In this document: positions 8,131-18,483 of the stretch, in pieces | How the letters are laid out: every line of letters starts with the position of its first letter | Position numbering within the stretch: position 1 is the stretch's first letter | Source of the DNA: Vibrio neptunius | GTDB taxonomy: Bacteria > Pseudomonadota > Gammaproteobacteria > Enterobacterales > Vibrionaceae | NCBI GenBank assembly: GCA_019339365.1 | Contig: CP079859.1 | Coordinates: 806,001 to 870,000 of the forward strand | DNA: 64,000 nt | Direction: 5' to 3' | Position numbers and translations under genes: made by a program | Notes under the pieces: generated by a model | Told to the model about the DNA's origin: nothing | The model's database searches: none | What the model saw: the letters and a program-made list of their open reading frames with translations, nothing else

Positions 8131-9081
8131 TTACTGCTTGTTGAGGTGACGCTCTATTGCGTCCATCAATTTACCCGTAATTGAGATATCAAATGCAGCC
8201 TCGATTTCGCGAATACAGGTTGGGCTGGTTACATTTATCTCAGTTAACTTGTCACCAATGACGTCGAGACCTACAAAAATCAAACCTTTTTCCTTAAGTG
8301 TAGGCGCTACAGCCGCTGCGATCTGTTTATCTGTTTCGCTCAGAGGTCGGGCTTCACCGGTGCCGCCTGCCGCAAGGTTGCCGCGAGTTTCTCCTTTTGC
8401 CGGAATACGCGCTAGGCAATAAGGCATCGCTTCGCCGTCCACGACTAGAATTCGCTTGTCGCCGTTGCTGATGTCTGGAACGAATGTTTGTGCCATCGCA
8501 TAGTTTTGACCGTGGTTAGTCAGGGTTTCGATAATCACAGAAACATTTGGATCGTTCTCTTTGACTCGGAAAATAGATGCACCACCCATGCCATCTAGTG
8601 GTTTTAAGATCACATCTCCGTGCTGTTCGCGGAATTGTTTAATCTTCTCTGCTTTGCGGGTCACGATTGTGGTTGGGGTAAGTTCAGGGAACCAGGCTGT
8701 GAACAGCTTTTCATTACAGTCACGTAGGCTTTGAGGTTTGTTGACGATTAATGTGCCTTTCTCTTCTGCGCGCTCAAGAATGTAGGTCGCGTAGATGTAC
8801 TCTGTATCAAACGGAGGATCTTTGCGCATCAAAACGGCATCAAGCTCTGACAACTCAATCGTTTGCTCTGACTTAAACTGAAACCAGCCAGTTGGATCTT
8901 CTTTGAGTTCCACCACTTTAGTATCAGCAACAGCGACACCTTGGTCTAGGTGCAGATCATGCATTTCCATATAGTGGATTTCGTAGCCGCGGCGCTGCGC
9001 TTCAAGCATCATGGCAAAGCTAGAGTCTTTCTTGATATTGATGGACTCGATAGGGTCCATCACGATACCTAATTTGATCAT
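8131..9081 (-). CDS. gshB: Glutathione synthetase GshB
   Basis: ATP-grasp enzyme joining gamma-glutamylcysteine and glycine to make glutathione. I start it at the ATG at 9079-9081 ([14 protein letters not shown]), which gives 316 residues as in E. coli and is preceded by GGAGAAAAACC. The ATP-grasp elements [17 protein letters not shown] (about 143-159) and the metal-binding [13 protein letters not shown] near the C terminus are visible. It follows rsmE by 13 bases, an order conserved in gammaproteobacteria. Confidence 0.97.
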   Translation of the reverse strand: MIKLGIVMDPIESINIKKDSSFAMMLEAQRRGYEIHYMEMHDLHLDQGVAVADTKVVELKEDPTGWFQFKSEQTIELSELDAVLMRKDPPFDTEYIYATYILERAEEKGTLIVNKPQSLRDCNEKLFTAWFPELTPTTIVTRKAEKIKQFREQHGDVILKPLDGMGGASIFRVKENDPNVSVIIETLTNHGQNYAMAQTFVPDISNGDKRILVVDGEAMPYCLARIPAKGETRGNLAAGGTGEARPLSETDKQIAAAVAPTLKEKGLIFVGLDVIGDKLTEINVTSPTCIREIEAAFDISITGKLMDAIERHLNKQ

Positions 9082-9094
9082 GGTTTTTCTCCGT

Positions 9095-9826
9095 TTAACC
9101 AAGGTCGCCAAAGCGAACTTGAAGGGCAGTAATTGCGGTAAGAGCAGCGGTCTCTGTGCGTAATACGCGTGGGCCTAGCAGAGTCTCTTCAAATTGATAT
9201 TCTCGGGTTTTCTCGATTTCTTCTGCGGATAAGCCACCTTCGGGGCCGATCAACAGGCGAACTTTCTCGACCGGATCTGGCAGCGTATTGATTGAGTATT
9301 TTGCTCTTGGGTGAAGATTGAGTTTAAGGCCATCGTAGTCTTCTGCACACCACTCATCTAACTGCATGATAGGGCGAATCTGCGGAACGATATTACGCCC
9401 ACTTTGCTCGCAAGCGCTGATGGCCACTTTCTGCCATTGGGCGAGCTTTTTCTCAAAACGTTTTTGATCCAGCTTGACGCCACAACGCTCAGAAATCAAT
9501 GGAGTAATGGTATTGACGCCCAACTCTACGGACTTCTGAATGGTGAACTCCATCTTTTCTCCGCGAGAAATGACCTGACCCAAATGTAAGTCCAGCGGTG
9601 ACTCACTGCTACGTTCAACACGTTCAGTGATGTTCACCATGACGGACTTTTTGGTGACCTCTTCAATGACGGCAGGAAACTCGGCGCCATAGCCATCAAA
9701 AAGCAATACTTCTTGTCCAACTTTCATCCGCAAGACTCTTCCTACATGGCCGGCTGCGTCTTCGTCAAGCGCTAAACTGCCAAGTTGGGTTATAGGTTCA
9801 GGGTGATAAATTCGAGGAATTCGCAT
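9095..9826 (-). CDS. rsmE: 16S rRNA m3U1498 methyltransferase RsmE
   Basis: SPOUT-class methyltransferase that makes m3U at position 1498 of 16S rRNA. The 243-residue product starts [11 protein letters not shown] and has the N-terminal PUA-like domain (HVGRVLRMK, near 27-35), and the C-terminal SPOUT knot with [14 protein letters not shown] (about 190-203) and [14 protein letters not shown] (about 217-230). It lies between endA and gshB on the minus strand. Confidence 0.97.
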   Translation of the reverse strand: MRIPRIYHPEPITQLGSLALDEDAAGHVGRVLRMKVGQEVLLFDGYGAEFPAVIEEVTKKSVMVNITERVERSSESPLDLHLGQVISRGEKMEFTIQKSVELGVNTITPLISERCGVKLDQKRFEKKLAQWQKVAISACEQSGRNIVPQIRPIMQLDEWCAEDYDGLKLNLHPRAKYSINTLPDPVEKVRLLIGPEGGLSAEEIEKTREYQFEETLLGPRVLRTETAALTAITALQVRFGDLG

Positions 9827-9934
9827 CAGCTATGTATCCGGCCAGATAATTGAGAATGAACTCCTAACATGGATGCTTTGTGCCTAAAAAACAAGGGGCA
9901 GGCTATACATATCGCCACAATTCATAAGGGGCAA

Positions 9935-10638
9935 TTACAGAGCCTGGCATGCTTTGAAAACGAAAGGGTTATGATTGCCCTGAATCTTGAAAATTCGGCG
10001 TTCACGCTCACATTCCCATGTGTCTACTGGGTAGAGTTTATTCCAAGCTGTCATGAGTTGGCTTTGTTGCTTAGAGAGCTTGAATCCGTATTCCTGACTC
10101 ATGTACAGATAAGTTCGAGCAATGGAGCCTTTGGCGCGGTTTGGTGGCATGGCCTTTCGCTGCTTAAAGTTGACCTGCATCTCGCATCGGCCATAAGTCA
10201 CACCATCCACACCATTCCATTGACTGAAATTATAATTCGAACGGTCACCGTTCACTTCGCCAATGGCTGGAGTGAGGTTATGTAGGTCGGCTTCCATTGA
10301 ACGAAAAACGGTGTCATTTTTGGTGCAGTTTTTCGCCCACCAGACTGCCAACATTGAAGTTGGTGGCCAAACTGCCAGGCTGGAACAACATGCTCCCATT
10401 CGATTCTTGAGGCTCGTTTTTGCTGTTTTCTTACTTCGTAGCCACATGACTTTAAATCGGGAATACCTTTCTTTCCCTGCCAGGTAATATCACATCCACA
10501 GTAAAAGCTGGTGGGGTGATCTGCATATATTTTCAGCGCTTCTTTTTTGGCTTTCGAAAACGAAGAGGGAGGCGCAGATAGGGCCTGAAATGAAGTGATC
10601 AGTAAAGTTAAGCAAACGAAAAATACTCGAATTTTCAT
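9935..10638 (-). pseudogene. endA: Periplasmic endonuclease I EndA, frameshifted as sequenced
   Basis: Endonuclease I, a periplasmic or secreted non-specific nuclease. The first frame (10638 to about 10334) gives a signal peptide ending QALSA and the catalytic core [16 protein letters not shown]. After GGRK the frame shifts: the expected continuation [19 protein letters not shown] is in the next frame, down to the stop at 9935. The break is a run of five Ts (10329-10333, AAAAA on the coding strand) where six are needed. Restoring one base gives 234 residues, matching the E. coli length of 235. Both halves are otherwise intact, so a miscall or a recent mutation is likelier than long-standing decay. 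Confidence 0.92.
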
Positions 10639-10716
10639 GTCGATAAGTATTAGAAAAGTATTACTTATCGCAGTCTACCACGCATTTTAAATTGAGTGTT
10701 ATCGATGGCCACAGAG

Positions 10717-11220
10717 CTATGAGAGTTGTTTGCCCGTAAAGACAAGACTTTGCTGACAGCTCTGACATCGGTAGCTGCTTTGTTGACGTAGGACTTTATT
10801 GTGGCGTCTGATCGTTAGCGGATAGGTTTGGCATCCGCAGCGATACTCGAAGGTTTTCCCTTGTACGGAAGTAATTTCAAAACTGTGCGTAGTACGAGCA
10901 GGGATGCTGAACACGCTTTCCATGACCGATTGCCATTCTTTACCGTGGGGTCTGACCCGACCATAGACCTGAAAAGTGATCAAATGGGCGATTTCATGCG
11001 GGATGACTTCATCGAAAAACGCTTGCTGATTTTCGACAAATAATACGGGATTTAGGCGAATTTCATTGAGCTGGAGGTAGGCTTTGCCCGCCGCTTTACC
11101 TCTCAGTTTGTAGCTGATAGAAGGGAAGGAAAATGAACGCTGAAAAGCATGTTGAGCCATTATGATGTAGCGAGCGACCACTTGTTGTGCGCGATAGCAA
11201 AGCTCTATATCCAAATTCAT
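10717..11220 (-). CDS. sprT: SprT family zinc metalloprotease-like protein
   Basis: A protein of about 167 residues of the SprT family. The zinc-binding motif HEIAH is in [17 protein letters not shown] (near residues 72-88 of the ATG-initiated form), and the C terminus has a four-cysteine zinc-ribbon-like pattern, CGCQ...CQSCQ. The family resembles the eukaryotic DNA-protein crosslink protease Spartan; the bacterial role is unproven. The start is ambiguous: an ATG at 11218-11220 and a TTG two codons upstream (11226). The latter has the better spacing from AAGGGG. Confidence 0.9.
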   Translation of the reverse strand: MNLDIELCYRAQQVVARYIIMAQHAFQRSFSFPSISYKLRGKAAGKAYLQLNEIRLNPVLFVENQQAFFDEVIPHEIAHLITFQVYGRVRPHGKEWQSVMESVFSIPARTTHSFEITSVQGKTFEYRCGCQTYPLTIRRHNKVLRQQSSYRCQSCQQSLVFTGKQLS

Positions 11221-11224
11221 CTCC

Positions 11225-11255
11225 AAAAAATTCGCCCCTTACACAAGGGGCGAAT
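11225..11255 (-). terminator. Terminator between the DUF2189 gene and sprT
   Basis: On the minus strand ATTCGCCCCTT and AAGGGGCGAAT form an 11-pair stem with a four-base loop, followed by a run of Ts (11225-11230 on the plus strand are As). It ends the DUF2189 transcript immediately before sprT, and its stem may also supply the sprT ribosome-binding purines. Confidence 0.85.
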
Positions 11256-11279
11256 CATATACCGGATCAGAAGGTAGCG

Positions 11280-12074
11280 CTAATGGTGCTTTTTCTTGAT
11301 GGTTTCATGATAAGCGTGCCAAGTACTGTAGCCAAGGATTGGCATAGTAAACAACATGCCAATCCCGTAAGTTGCAAAGCCAATTAAGATACCGCCACAA
11401 ATCACGGCGGCCCACACTATCATCGCTGGTATATTGGATTTGACGGCGTTAAAGCTGGTAAACACAGCGGTCATCATATCAACGCGTCGTTCCATCATCA
11501 GTGGGATGGAGAAAGCTGAAATACTAAACACGATTGCAGCCAGTACCATGCCCACCAATGAACCAATCACCAGAAATGGAAGGAACTCGGTCAATGGTGC
11601 GCCCTGAACGGACGGGTATAACGCATGAAGTAATGCAGCGATACGCATCCAGAAGATCATACACACGGCGAGCATGACAGCGAACGCCCATTGTGATGAA
11701 GAGTTACGCCCAATCGCTTTCATTGAGTGAAGTAAGCTGGCGTGATGGCCCTTTTCCCGTTCCCAACTGGCATCATAAAGCCCTAGCGCTAGGAAGGGAC
11801 CTATTAGCATATAGACGACTAAACTTGGCATTACGACTAAGTGTGTGCCTTGCCATTGTACTAACAGCACGATACCAATCGCTGCCGCCATAAAACATAA
11901 GCCGTAAAAGGCACTGATCAATGGCATACGCACAAAGTCGTGCAAGCCGAGTGATAGCCAGTGAAACGGCGCGGATAAACTGACGTGATTGCACGGAATA
12001 GTGCGTGCGTATTCGTTATCTGGGACTTCCTTTCGCTTGTCGTTTAAGTCTTGTGGATTCACCGTACGAGGCAT
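11280..12074 (-). CDS. DUF2189 family integral membrane protein
   Basis: A 264-residue integral membrane protein that I recognise as DUF2189 (COG5473), function unknown. After a hydrophilic N terminus of about 45 residues there are about six hydrophobic helices, starting with MPLISAFYGLCFMAAAIGIV. I choose the ATG at 12072-12074 because AAGGAGG lies just upstream. A G/C-rich terminator follows the gene. Its position upstream of sprT does not suggest a role. Confidence 0.85.
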   Translation of the reverse strand: MPRTVNPQDLNDKRKEVPDNEYARTIPCNHVSLSAPFHWLSLGLHDFVRMPLISAFYGLCFMAAAIGIVLLVQWQGTHLVVMPSLVVYMLIGPFLALGLYDASWEREKGHHASLLHSMKAIGRNSSSQWAFAVMLAVCMIFWMRIAALLHALYPSVQGAPLTEFLPFLVIGSLVGMVLAAIVFSISAFSIPLMMERRVDMMTAVFTSFNAVKSNIPAMIVWAAVICGGILIGFATYGIGMLFTMPILGYSTWHAYHETIKKKHH

Positions 12075-12287
12075 ACATCCTCCTTGATCGATTCTGTAAT
12101 AAGTCACCCATAGGTCAATGGGTGGCGTTTTGGAACTCGATGCCCGGCTTTGCGACTGGCCTAGTAAGCTGCGCATCTAACTTAGTCTGTTAAAAAGCAA
12201 TTTCGACAAAGCATTGACCTTTTAACTTATTGTTAACTATTGACCCCATGACAAAAAAATACAAATTTGTTGTTCGATTTTTGCGCA

Positions 12288-12323
12288 CAAAAACAAAGGG
12301 CTTCTGGTTACCCAGAAGCCCTT
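12288..12323 (-). terminator. metK terminator
   Basis: AAGGGCTTCTGG and CCAGAAGCCCTT make a perfect 12-pair stem with a four-base loop (12296-12323). On the minus strand it is followed by TGTTTTTGTG. Confidence 0.88.
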
Positions 12324-12351
12324 AAAAAGCAAGTTATCGCGGCAGTTTACA

Positions 12352-13506
12352 TTACTTAATGCCAGCGAAGTCTCGAAGAAGTGACGCTTTATCCGTAGCT
12401 TCCCATGGGAATTCTTCACGACCAAAGTGGCCGTAAGCCGCTGTTTTCTTGTAGATTGGTTGAAGTAGGTTCAGCATTTCTTGTAGGCCGTATGGGCGAA
12501 GATCGAAGTGCTGGCGTACCGCTTCAACAATGATGTCTTGAGATACTTTTTCAGTACCGAAGGTTTCGACCATGATAGATGTTGGATCTGCAACACCGAT
12601 TGCGTAAGAAAGCTGAATCTCACAGCGATCAGCTAGACCAGCAGCAACGATGTTTTTCGCAACGTAACGTGCAGCGTAAGCAGCAGAGCGGTCAACTTTT
12701 GATGGATCTTTACCTGAGAATGCACCACCACCGTGACGCGCAGCACCACCGTAAGTATCAACGATGATCTTACGACCAGTCAGACCGCAGTCACCCATTG
12801 GGCCACCGATAACAAAACGGCCAGTTGGGTTGATGAAGAAGTTGGTGTCTTTGTTTAGCCACTCTGATGGTAGAACTGGCTTGATGATCTCTTCCATAAC
12901 CGCCTCACGTAGGTCTGGAGTCGAGATTGAGTCACAGTGCTGAGTCGAAAGAACGACAGCATCAATACCAACGATTTTTCCTTGGTCGTACTGGAACGTC
13001 ACCTGTGATTTTGCATCAGGACGTAGCCAAGGTAGTGTGCCGTTTTTACGTACTTCCGCTTGTTTCTGCACAAGCAAATGGGAGTACGTGATTGGGGCTG
13101 GCATTAGCACATCTGTCTCATTCGTCGCGTAACCAAACATGATACCTTGGTCACCAGCACCTTGCTCTTTTGGATCCGATTTATCAACACCTTGGTTGAT
13201 GTCTGGAGACTGTTTACCAATGGTGTTTAGTACCGCACAAGAGTTTGCGTCGAAGCCCATTTCTGAGTTGACATAACCGATCTCACGAACGGTTTGTCGA
13301 GTGAGTTCTTCAATGTCTACCCACGCAGAAGTGGTGATCTCGCCACCTACCATTACCATGCCGGTTTTAACGTATGTCTCACACGCAACACGGGCTTTTG
13401 GGTCTTGTTCAAGAATCGCATCAAGTACTGCATCAGAAATCTGGTCTGCAATTTTATCTGGATGTCCTTCTGATACCGACTCAGAAGTAAACAGGTGCTT
13501 AGCCAT
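12352..13506 (-). CDS. metK: S-adenosylmethionine synthetase MetK
   Basis: Makes S-adenosylmethionine from methionine and ATP. The 384-residue product matches the E. coli length. Motifs include [19 protein letters not shown] (about 14-32), [15 protein letters not shown] (about 116-130) and the phosphate-binding [19 protein letters not shown] (about 259-277). It is transcribed divergently from tktA across a 319-base intergenic region that contains a MetJ-type operator next to a good promoter, implying repression when SAM is plentiful. Its own terminator follows. Confidence 0.99.
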   Translation of the reverse strand: MAKHLFTSESVSEGHPDKIADQISDAVLDAILEQDPKARVACETYVKTGMVMVGGEITTSAWVDIEELTRQTVREIGYVNSEMGFDANSCAVLNTIGKQSPDINQGVDKSDPKEQGAGDQGIMFGYATNETDVLMPAPITYSHLLVQKQAEVRKNGTLPWLRPDAKSQVTFQYDQGKIVGIDAVVLSTQHCDSISTPDLREAVMEEIIKPVLPSEWLNKDTNFFINPTGRFVIGGPMGDCGLTGRKIIVDTYGGAARHGGGAFSGKDPSKVDRSAAYAARYVAKNIVAAGLADRCEIQLSYAIGVADPTSIMVETFGTEKVSQDIIVEAVRQHFDLRPYGLQEMLNLLQPIYKKTAAYGHFGREEFPWEATDKASLLRDFAGIK

Positions 13507-13578
13507 GTTAGCTCCACTTTAATCTGGTTATATCAGTGAATAGTTTCATCACTGACATTGAATAATATTATTAATTGT

Positions 13579-13630
13579 AGGTGTATCTACATCTAGACGT
13601 CTATTCTAATTTTCATTGCTCGAATTACAA
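13579..13630 (-). promoter_or_regulatory. metK promoter with tandem MetJ boxes
   Basis: On the minus strand TTGTAA (13625-13630) and TAGAAT (13603-13608) are 16 bases apart. Directly after the -10 come three eight-base units: AGACGTCT (13595-13602), AGATGTAG and ATACACCT (down to 13579). The first is a perfect match to the MetJ box consensus AGACGTCT; I count five of eight matches in each of the others. MetJ binds such tandem boxes with SAM as corepressor, and metK is a known MetJ target in enterobacteria. The site would cover the transcription start. Confidence 0.82.
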
Positions 13631-13741
13631 GCTCTTTTTTTAATTTAATACATATCTAAATGTTTTCTTTTATAGAGTTAAATGTCACTAAGATGGATGA
13701 AAATAGTAGAAAATAAGCGAGAACCGCAAGTATTCAGACTG

Positions 13742-13753
13742 TAAAACGTTTGC
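13742..13753. promoter_or_regulatory. Candidate operator upstream of tktA
   Basis: TAAAACGTTTGC matches 10 of 12 positions of the perfect palindrome GCAAACGTTTGC found in the fbaA promoter region. The centre ACGT is typical of LacI-family operators. It lies about 75-85 bases before the tktA start. A shared regulator is an inference. Confidence 0.35.
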
Positions 13754-13825
13754 AGAGCTGAGACGCCTTTGAGAGAATAATCGCCCATCAAAATTAGTTT
13801 TCGCTTAACGCATTCAGGAGCAGAC

Positions 13826-15820
13826 ATGTCTTCCCGTAAACATCTAGCTAATGCTATCCGTGCCCTTAGCATGGACGGCGTACAACAAGCCAACTCTGGT
13901 CACCCAGGCGCACCTATGGGTATGGCTGACATCGCTGAAGTTCTTTGGCGCTCTCACCTAAATCACAACCCAGCAAACCCAGAGTGGGCTGACCGCGACC
14001 GTTTCGTGCTATCAAATGGCCACGGCTCAATGCTGATTTACTCTCTGCTTCACCTTGCCGGTTACGAGTTGTCTATCGATGACCTGAAAAACTTCCGTCA
14101 ACTGCACTCTAAGACGCCAGGTCACCCAGAGTACGGTTACGCACCGGGTATCGAAACGACGACTGGCCCACTAGGTCAAGGTATCACTAACGCGGTAGGT
14201 ATGGCGCTGGCTGAGAAAACACTAGCAGCACAATTCAACAAAGAAGGCCACGACATCGTTGACCACTTCACTTATGCATTCATGGGTGACGGCTGTCTGA
14301 TGGAAGGTATTTCTCACGAAGCCTGTTCTTTAGCAGGTACGCTAGGTCTCGGTAAGCTAATCGCGTTCTGGGATGACAACGGCATCTCTATTGATGGTGA
14401 AGTAGAAGGTTGGTTCTCTGACGATACACCTAAGCGTTTCGAAGCGTACGGCTGGCACGTCATCCCAGCAGTAGACGGTCACGACTCTGAAGCGATTAAC
14501 GCAGCGATTATCGCGGCGAAAGCAGACCCACGTCCTACCCTAATCTGTACTAAAACTATCATCGGTTTTGGTTCACCAAACAAATCGGGGTCACACGACT
14601 GTCATGGTGCTCCACTAGGCGCTGAAGAAATTGCAGCAACTCGTAAAGCGCTAGGTTGGGAGCACGGTCCTTTTGAAATCCCAGCAGATGTATACGCTGA
14701 GTGGGATGCAAAAGAAGCGGGCGCAGCGAAAGAAGCGGCGTGGAATGCGAAGTTTGACGCGTACGCAGCGGCGTACCCTGCAGAAGCAGCAGAACTTAAG
14801 CGTCGCCTGAACGGTGAGCTGCCAGCTGAGTGGGAAGAGAAAGCAACACAAATCATTGCAGACCTTCAAGCTAACCCTGCCAACATCGCATCACGTAAAG
14901 CGTCTCAAAACGCACTAGAAGCATTCGGTGCTATGCTACCTGAATTCCTAGGCGGCTCTGCTGACCTTGCCCCTTCTAACCTAACTATGTGGTCTGGTTC
15001 TAAGTCTGTTTCAGCTGAAAACCCAGCAGGTAACTACATCCACTATGGTGTACGTGAATTCGGTATGACGGCTATCATGAACGGTATCGCTCTGCACGGT
15101 GGTTTCGTACCATACGGCGCAACCTTCCTAATGTTCATGGAATACGCGCGTAACGCAATGCGTATGGCGGCTCTGATGAAAGTGCAAAACATCCAAGTTT
15201 ACACGCACGACTCTATTGGCCTTGGCGAAGATGGCCCAACTCACCAACCGGTTGAGCAAATGGCTTCTCTACGTCTAACGCCAAACATGAGCACATGGCG
15301 CCCATGTGACCAAGTGGAATCAGCAGTCGCTTGGAAACTGGCTATCGAACGTAAAGATGCACCGACGTCACTTATCTTCTCTCGTCAGAACCTTGCACAA
15401 CAAGAGCGTGACGCTGAGCAAGTAGCGAACATTGCTAAGGGTGGTTACATCCTGAAAGATTGCGCAGGCAAGCCAGAGCTTATCCTTATCGCAACCGGTT
15501 CTGAAGTTGAGCTAGCGGTGAATGCTGCGACTGAACTGACTGCTGAAGGCAAGCAAGTACGTGTTGTTTCCATGCCATCAACGGATGCATTCGACAAGCA
15601 AGATGCCGCTTACCGTGAAGCGGTTCTGCCATCTGACGTGACGGCACGTATCGCAGTAGAAGCGGGCATTGCTGACTTCTGGTACAAGTACGTTGGTTTC
15701 GACGGCCGTATCATCGGCATGACCACCTTCGGCGAATCTGCACCAGCAGGTGAGCTGTTCAAGATGTTCGGCTTCACCACTGAAAACGTTGTCAACACAG
15801 CGAAAGAGCTTTTAGCTTAA
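13826..15820 (+). CDS. tktA: Transketolase TktA
   Basis: Thiamine-diphosphate enzyme of the non-oxidative pentose phosphate pathway, moving two-carbon ketol units between sugar phosphates. The 664-residue product has the usual length. Motifs are [19 protein letters not shown] (about 23-41), the TPP/metal-binding [13 protein letters not shown] (about 154-166) and [17 protein letters not shown] (about 467-483). AGGAG precedes the ATG. Codon use is strongly biased, as expected of a highly expressed gene. It is followed by a terminator and by epd, as in other gammaproteobacteria. Confidence 0.99.
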   Translation: MSSRKHLANAIRALSMDGVQQANSGHPGAPMGMADIAEVLWRSHLNHNPANPEWADRDRFVLSNGHGSMLIYSLLHLAGYELSIDDLKNFRQLHSKTPGHPEYGYAPGIETTTGPLGQGITNAVGMALAEKTLAAQFNKEGHDIVDHFTYAFMGDGCLMEGISHEACSLAGTLGLGKLIAFWDDNGISIDGEVEGWFSDDTPKRFEAYGWHVIPAVDGHDSEAINAAIIAAKADPRPTLICTKTIIGFGSPNKSGSHDCHGAPLGAEEIAATRKALGWEHGPFEIPADVYAEWDAKEAGAAKEAAWNAKFDAYAAAYPAEAAELKRRLNGELPAEWEEKATQIIADLQANPANIASRKASQNALEAFGAMLPEFLGGSADLAPSNLTMWSGSKSVSAENPAGNYIHYGVREFGMTAIMNGIALHGGFVPYGATFLMFMEYARNAMRMAALMKVQNIQVYTHDSIGLGEDGPTHQPVEQMASLRLTPNMSTWRPCDQVESAVAWKLAIERKDAPTSLIFSRQNLAQQERDAEQVANIAKGGYILKDCAGKPELILIATGSEVELAVNAATELTAEGKQVRVVSMPSTDAFDKQDAAYREAVLPSDVTARIAVEAGIADFWYKYVGFDGRIIGMTTFGESAPAGELFKMFGFTTENVVNTAKELLA

Positions 15821-15835
15821 TTATTAATTGCTTTG

Positions 15836-15868
15836 AAAGCCGGGTCCTCGTGACTCGGCTTTTTTGTT
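15836..15868 (+). terminator. tktA terminator
   Basis: AAAGCCGGGTC, a five-base loop, then GACTCGGCTTTTTTG: a stem with one mismatch followed by six Ts. Confidence 0.85.
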
Positions 15869-15953
15869 TTTGCCCGATAAGAGGAACTAGATGCGATTTA
15901 TAACTCTATCAGGTAGTATTTGTGACACGAAAAAGATGTAGAGCGATGGAATC

Positions 15954-16988
15954 ATGCTAAAAGTTGCGATCAACGGATTTGGGCGTATTGGACGTAATGT
16001 TTTGCGGGCAGTCTATGAAAGTGGCAAAAGCCAAGATATCAAGGTGGTAGCCGTTAATGAGCTAGCGCAGCCCGATGCGATGGCACACTTGCTTCAATAT
16101 GATACTAGCCACGGTCGATTTGGTAAGAAGATTACTAACGATCAGGAGCATATTTACGTTCACCATGAGAGCGGAGAATTTGATTCCATCCGTATTCTTC
16201 ATCTGGCAGAAATCGATCTTCTACCGTGGAGAGATCTGGAAGTGGATTTAGTGTTGGATTGCACCGGTGTGTTTGGTTCTCAAGCTGATGGTCAAGAGCA
16301 TATCAAAGCGGGGGCGAAGAAAGTCTTGTTTTCTCACCCTGGTGCCAGCGATCTCGACAATACCATTATCTACGGTGTTAACCACGATACGCTAACAGCA
16401 GATCACAATGTGGTATCTAATGGTTCATGTACGACCAATTGCATTGTACCTATTATCAAAGCCCTTGATGAAGCTTTTGGAATCGATTCAGGTACTATCA
16501 CTACTATCCATTCTTCGATGAATGATCAGCAGGTCATCGATGCCTATCATTCTGATCTCAGACGGACTCGTGCAGCCAGCCAATCGATCATACCAGTAGA
16601 CACTAAGTTGCATAAGGGTATTGAAAGAATCTTCCCGAAATTTTCTAACAAATTTGAAGCAATTTCAGTACGAGTACCGACTGTAAACGTCACAGCCATG
16701 GATTTGAGCGTCACAATTAATACAAATGTGAAAGTTAATGACGTAAATCAAACCATTGTTAAGGCTTCTCAGTGTACATTACAGGGCATTGTTGACTATA
16801 CTGAAGCTCCGCTCGTTTCCATCGATTTTAACCATGATCCCCATAGCGCGATCGTCGATGGCACGCAAACCCGTGTCAGTAATGGCCATTTGGTTAAGAT
16901 GTTGGTTTGGTGTGATAACGAATGGGGATTTGCGAATCGTATGTTAGATACGGCACTCGCAATGCAAGCCGCTCCCCGTCAAATTTGA
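15954..16988 (+). CDS. epd: D-erythrose-4-phosphate dehydrogenase Epd
   Basis: GAPDH-family enzyme oxidising erythrose-4-phosphate to 4-phosphoerythronate, the first step of the DXP-dependent pyridoxal phosphate pathway. The 344-residue product has the NAD-binding [18 protein letters not shown] (about 6-23) and the catalytic cysteine in [12 protein letters not shown] (about 151-162). I call Epd rather than GapA because of the neighbours tktA, pgk and fbaA and the Epd-typical [13 protein letters not shown] (about 183-195). The PLP pathway gene pdxA also lies in this window, far away. Confidence 0.95.
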   Translation: MLKVAINGFGRIGRNVLRAVYESGKSQDIKVVAVNELAQPDAMAHLLQYDTSHGRFGKKITNDQEHIYVHHESGEFDSIRILHLAEIDLLPWRDLEVDLVLDCTGVFGSQADGQEHIKAGAKKVLFSHPGASDLDNTIIYGVNHDTLTADHNVVSNGSCTTNCIVPIIKALDEAFGIDSGTITTIHSSMNDQQVIDAYHSDLRRTRAASQSIIPVDTKLHKGIERIFPKFSNKFEAISVRVPTVNVTAMDLSVTINTNVKVNDVNQTIVKASQCTLQGIVDYTEAPLVSIDFNHDPHSAIVDGTQTRVSNGHLVKMLVWCDNEWGFANRMLDTALAMQAAPRQI

Positions 16989-17041
16989 CGCTGCAATGCC
17001 ACTTTTTAGAGGAAACGCAGATTAGCGGCGATGGAGAAATG

Positions 17042-17064
17042 TTTATTTCTTGCCTTGAAATAAA
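17042..17064. promoter_or_regulatory. Inverted repeat upstream of pgk
   Basis: TTTATTTC (17042-17049) and GAAATAAA (17057-17064) form a perfect inverted repeat with a seven-base spacer, about 105-125 bases before the pgk start. A/T-rich dyads of this kind serve as operators for NagC/Mlc-type repressors, but I cannot assign a regulator from sequence alone. Confidence 0.4.
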
Positions 17065-17167
17065 TAATGATAAACTCCATATCTAAATCAGTTTGAAGAA
17101 TTATTGGGCTTGGCAGGGTCGCCGGGTCTTAAAAACTTTACTTTTTGAATATTTGAGAGGACACATC

Positions 17168-18328
17168 ATGTCTGTAATCAAGATGACTGACCTGGATCTA
17201 GCAGGTAAACGTGTATTTATCCGTGCGGACCTAAACGTACCTGTAAAAGAAGGCAAAGTAACTTCTGATGCACGTATCCTAGCATCTCTACCAACTATCA
17301 AGCACTGCCTAGAAGCTGGTGCTAAAGTTATGGTTACTTCTCACCTAGGTCGTCCTACTGAAGGTGAATACGCAGAAGAGTTCTCTCTACAACCTGTTGT
17401 TAACTACCTAAACGATGCCCTAGATTGCGACGTTAAACTGGCTAAAGATTACCTAGATGGCCTAGAGCTAAACACGGGTGAGCTTGTTGTTCTTGAAAAC
17501 GTTCGCTTTAACAAAGGCGAGAAGAAGAACGAAGAAGAGCTATCTAAGAAATACGCAGCGCTTTGTGACATTTTTGTAATGGATGCATTCGGTACGGCTC
17601 ACCGTGCACAAGCATCTACTCACGGTGTTGGTATGAACGCGCCAGTAGCGTGTGCTGGCCCTCTACTAGCGGCTGAACTTGAAGCACTTGGCAAAGCAAT
17701 GGACAACCCAGAGCGTCCACTCGTTGCTATCGTTGGTGGTTCTAAAGTATCTACTAAGCTAACGGTTCTAGAGTCTCTATCTAAAGTTGCTGACCAACTT
17801 GTTGTTGGTGGTGGTATCGCGAACACATTTATCGCTGCAGATGGCCACAACGTAGGTAAGTCTCTATACGAAGCAGACCTGGTTGAAACGGCTCAAAAAT
17901 TAATGAAAGAGTGTTCTATCCCAGTTGCGACTGACGTTGCATGTGCGAAAGCATTTGATGAAAACGCAGAAGCTGAAATCAAGCACGTTTCAGAAGTGGC
18001 TGACGACGACATGATCTTCGACCTTGGTCCAGAATCAACAGCGACTTTAGCTGAAATCATCGGCAACGCGAAAACTATCCTATGGAACGGCCCTGTAGGT
18101 GTATTTGAATTTAAGAACTTCGAAGCGGGTACAAAAGGTATCTCTGAAGCAATCGCTCAGTCTGCAGGTTTCTCTGTCGCAGGTGGCGGTGACACGCTAG
18201 CAGCTATCGACAAGTTCGGTATTAAAGCTGACGTTTCTTACATCTCTACGGGTGGCGGTGCATTCCTTGAATTCGTGGAAGGCAAAGTATTACCAGCAGT
18301 TGCGATGCTTGAAGAGCGCGCTAAGTAA
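17168..18328 (+). CDS. pgk: Phosphoglycerate kinase Pgk
   Basis: Glycolytic enzyme transferring phosphate between 1,3-bisphosphoglycerate and ADP. I start at the ATG at 17168, preceded by GAGAGGACACATC, giving 386 residues and the usual N terminus [20 protein letters not shown]. Visible motifs are RADLNVPVK (about 19-27), the substrate-binding [10 protein letters not shown] and the nucleotide-binding [15 protein letters not shown]. Codon bias is strong. It lies between epd and fbaA, with its own terminator before the fbaA promoter. Confidence 0.99.
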   Translation: MSVIKMTDLDLAGKRVFIRADLNVPVKEGKVTSDARILASLPTIKHCLEAGAKVMVTSHLGRPTEGEYAEEFSLQPVVNYLNDALDCDVKLAKDYLDGLELNTGELVVLENVRFNKGEKKNEEELSKKYAALCDIFVMDAFGTAHRAQASTHGVGMNAPVACAGPLLAAELEALGKAMDNPERPLVAIVGGSKVSTKLTVLESLSKVADQLVVGGGIANTFIAADGHNVGKSLYEADLVETAQKLMKECSIPVATDVACAKAFDENAEAEIKHVSEVADDDMIFDLGPESTATLAEIIGNAKTILWNGPVGVFEFKNFEAGTKGISEAIAQSAGFSVAGGGDTLAAIDKFGIKADVSYISTGGGAFLEFVEGKVLPAVAMLEERAK

Positions 18329-18334
18329 TTAAAC

Positions 18335-18363
18335 GAAAGCGGGGGAGTGACTCTCCCGCTTTC
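18335..18363 (+). terminator. pgk terminator hairpin
   Basis: AAAGCGGGGGAGT pairs imperfectly with CTCTCCCGCTTT (18336-18362). The T tract is short (TTTCTGG), so partial read-through into fbaA is possible. Confidence 0.65.
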
Positions 18364-18390
18364 TGGTTTGCTGCAAGTCTCATTGTTCTT

Positions 18391-18425
18391 TGCTAGAATG
18401 ACGCACGTTGTGAGCAAACGTTTGC
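18391..18425 (+). promoter_or_regulatory. fbaA extended -10 promoter and palindromic operator
   Basis: TGCTAGAAT (18391-18399) is an extended -10 element. Fifteen bases further the 12-base perfect palindrome GCAAACGTTTGC (18414-18425) would lie just after the predicted transcription start, a classic repressor position. The palindrome matches the core of LacI-family sites, most closely PurR (consensus ACGCAAACGTTTNCNT). Which regulator uses it is not determined here; Cra regulates fbaA in E. coli, but its consensus has TGAAACG in place of GCAAACG. Confidence 0.6.
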
Positions 18426-18483
18426 AAGAATTTAAACTTAACAAGTTTTATTTTTAAAACGACAGATAAATAGGATTACATCC

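Larger units (their letters stand above)
13507..13825. other. Divergent promoter region metK / tktA
   Basis: A 319-base A/T-rich region between the divergent genes. The metK side holds a promoter and MetJ-type boxes (13579-13630); the tktA side holds a palindrome resembling the one at fbaA (13742-13753). No gene is visible. Confidence 0.75.

Noticed and set aside
9869..10487. Plus-strand open frames of 138 and 74 codons opposite endA
   Set aside because: They are antisense to both halves of a recognisable EndA protein; the coding signal belongs to the minus strand.
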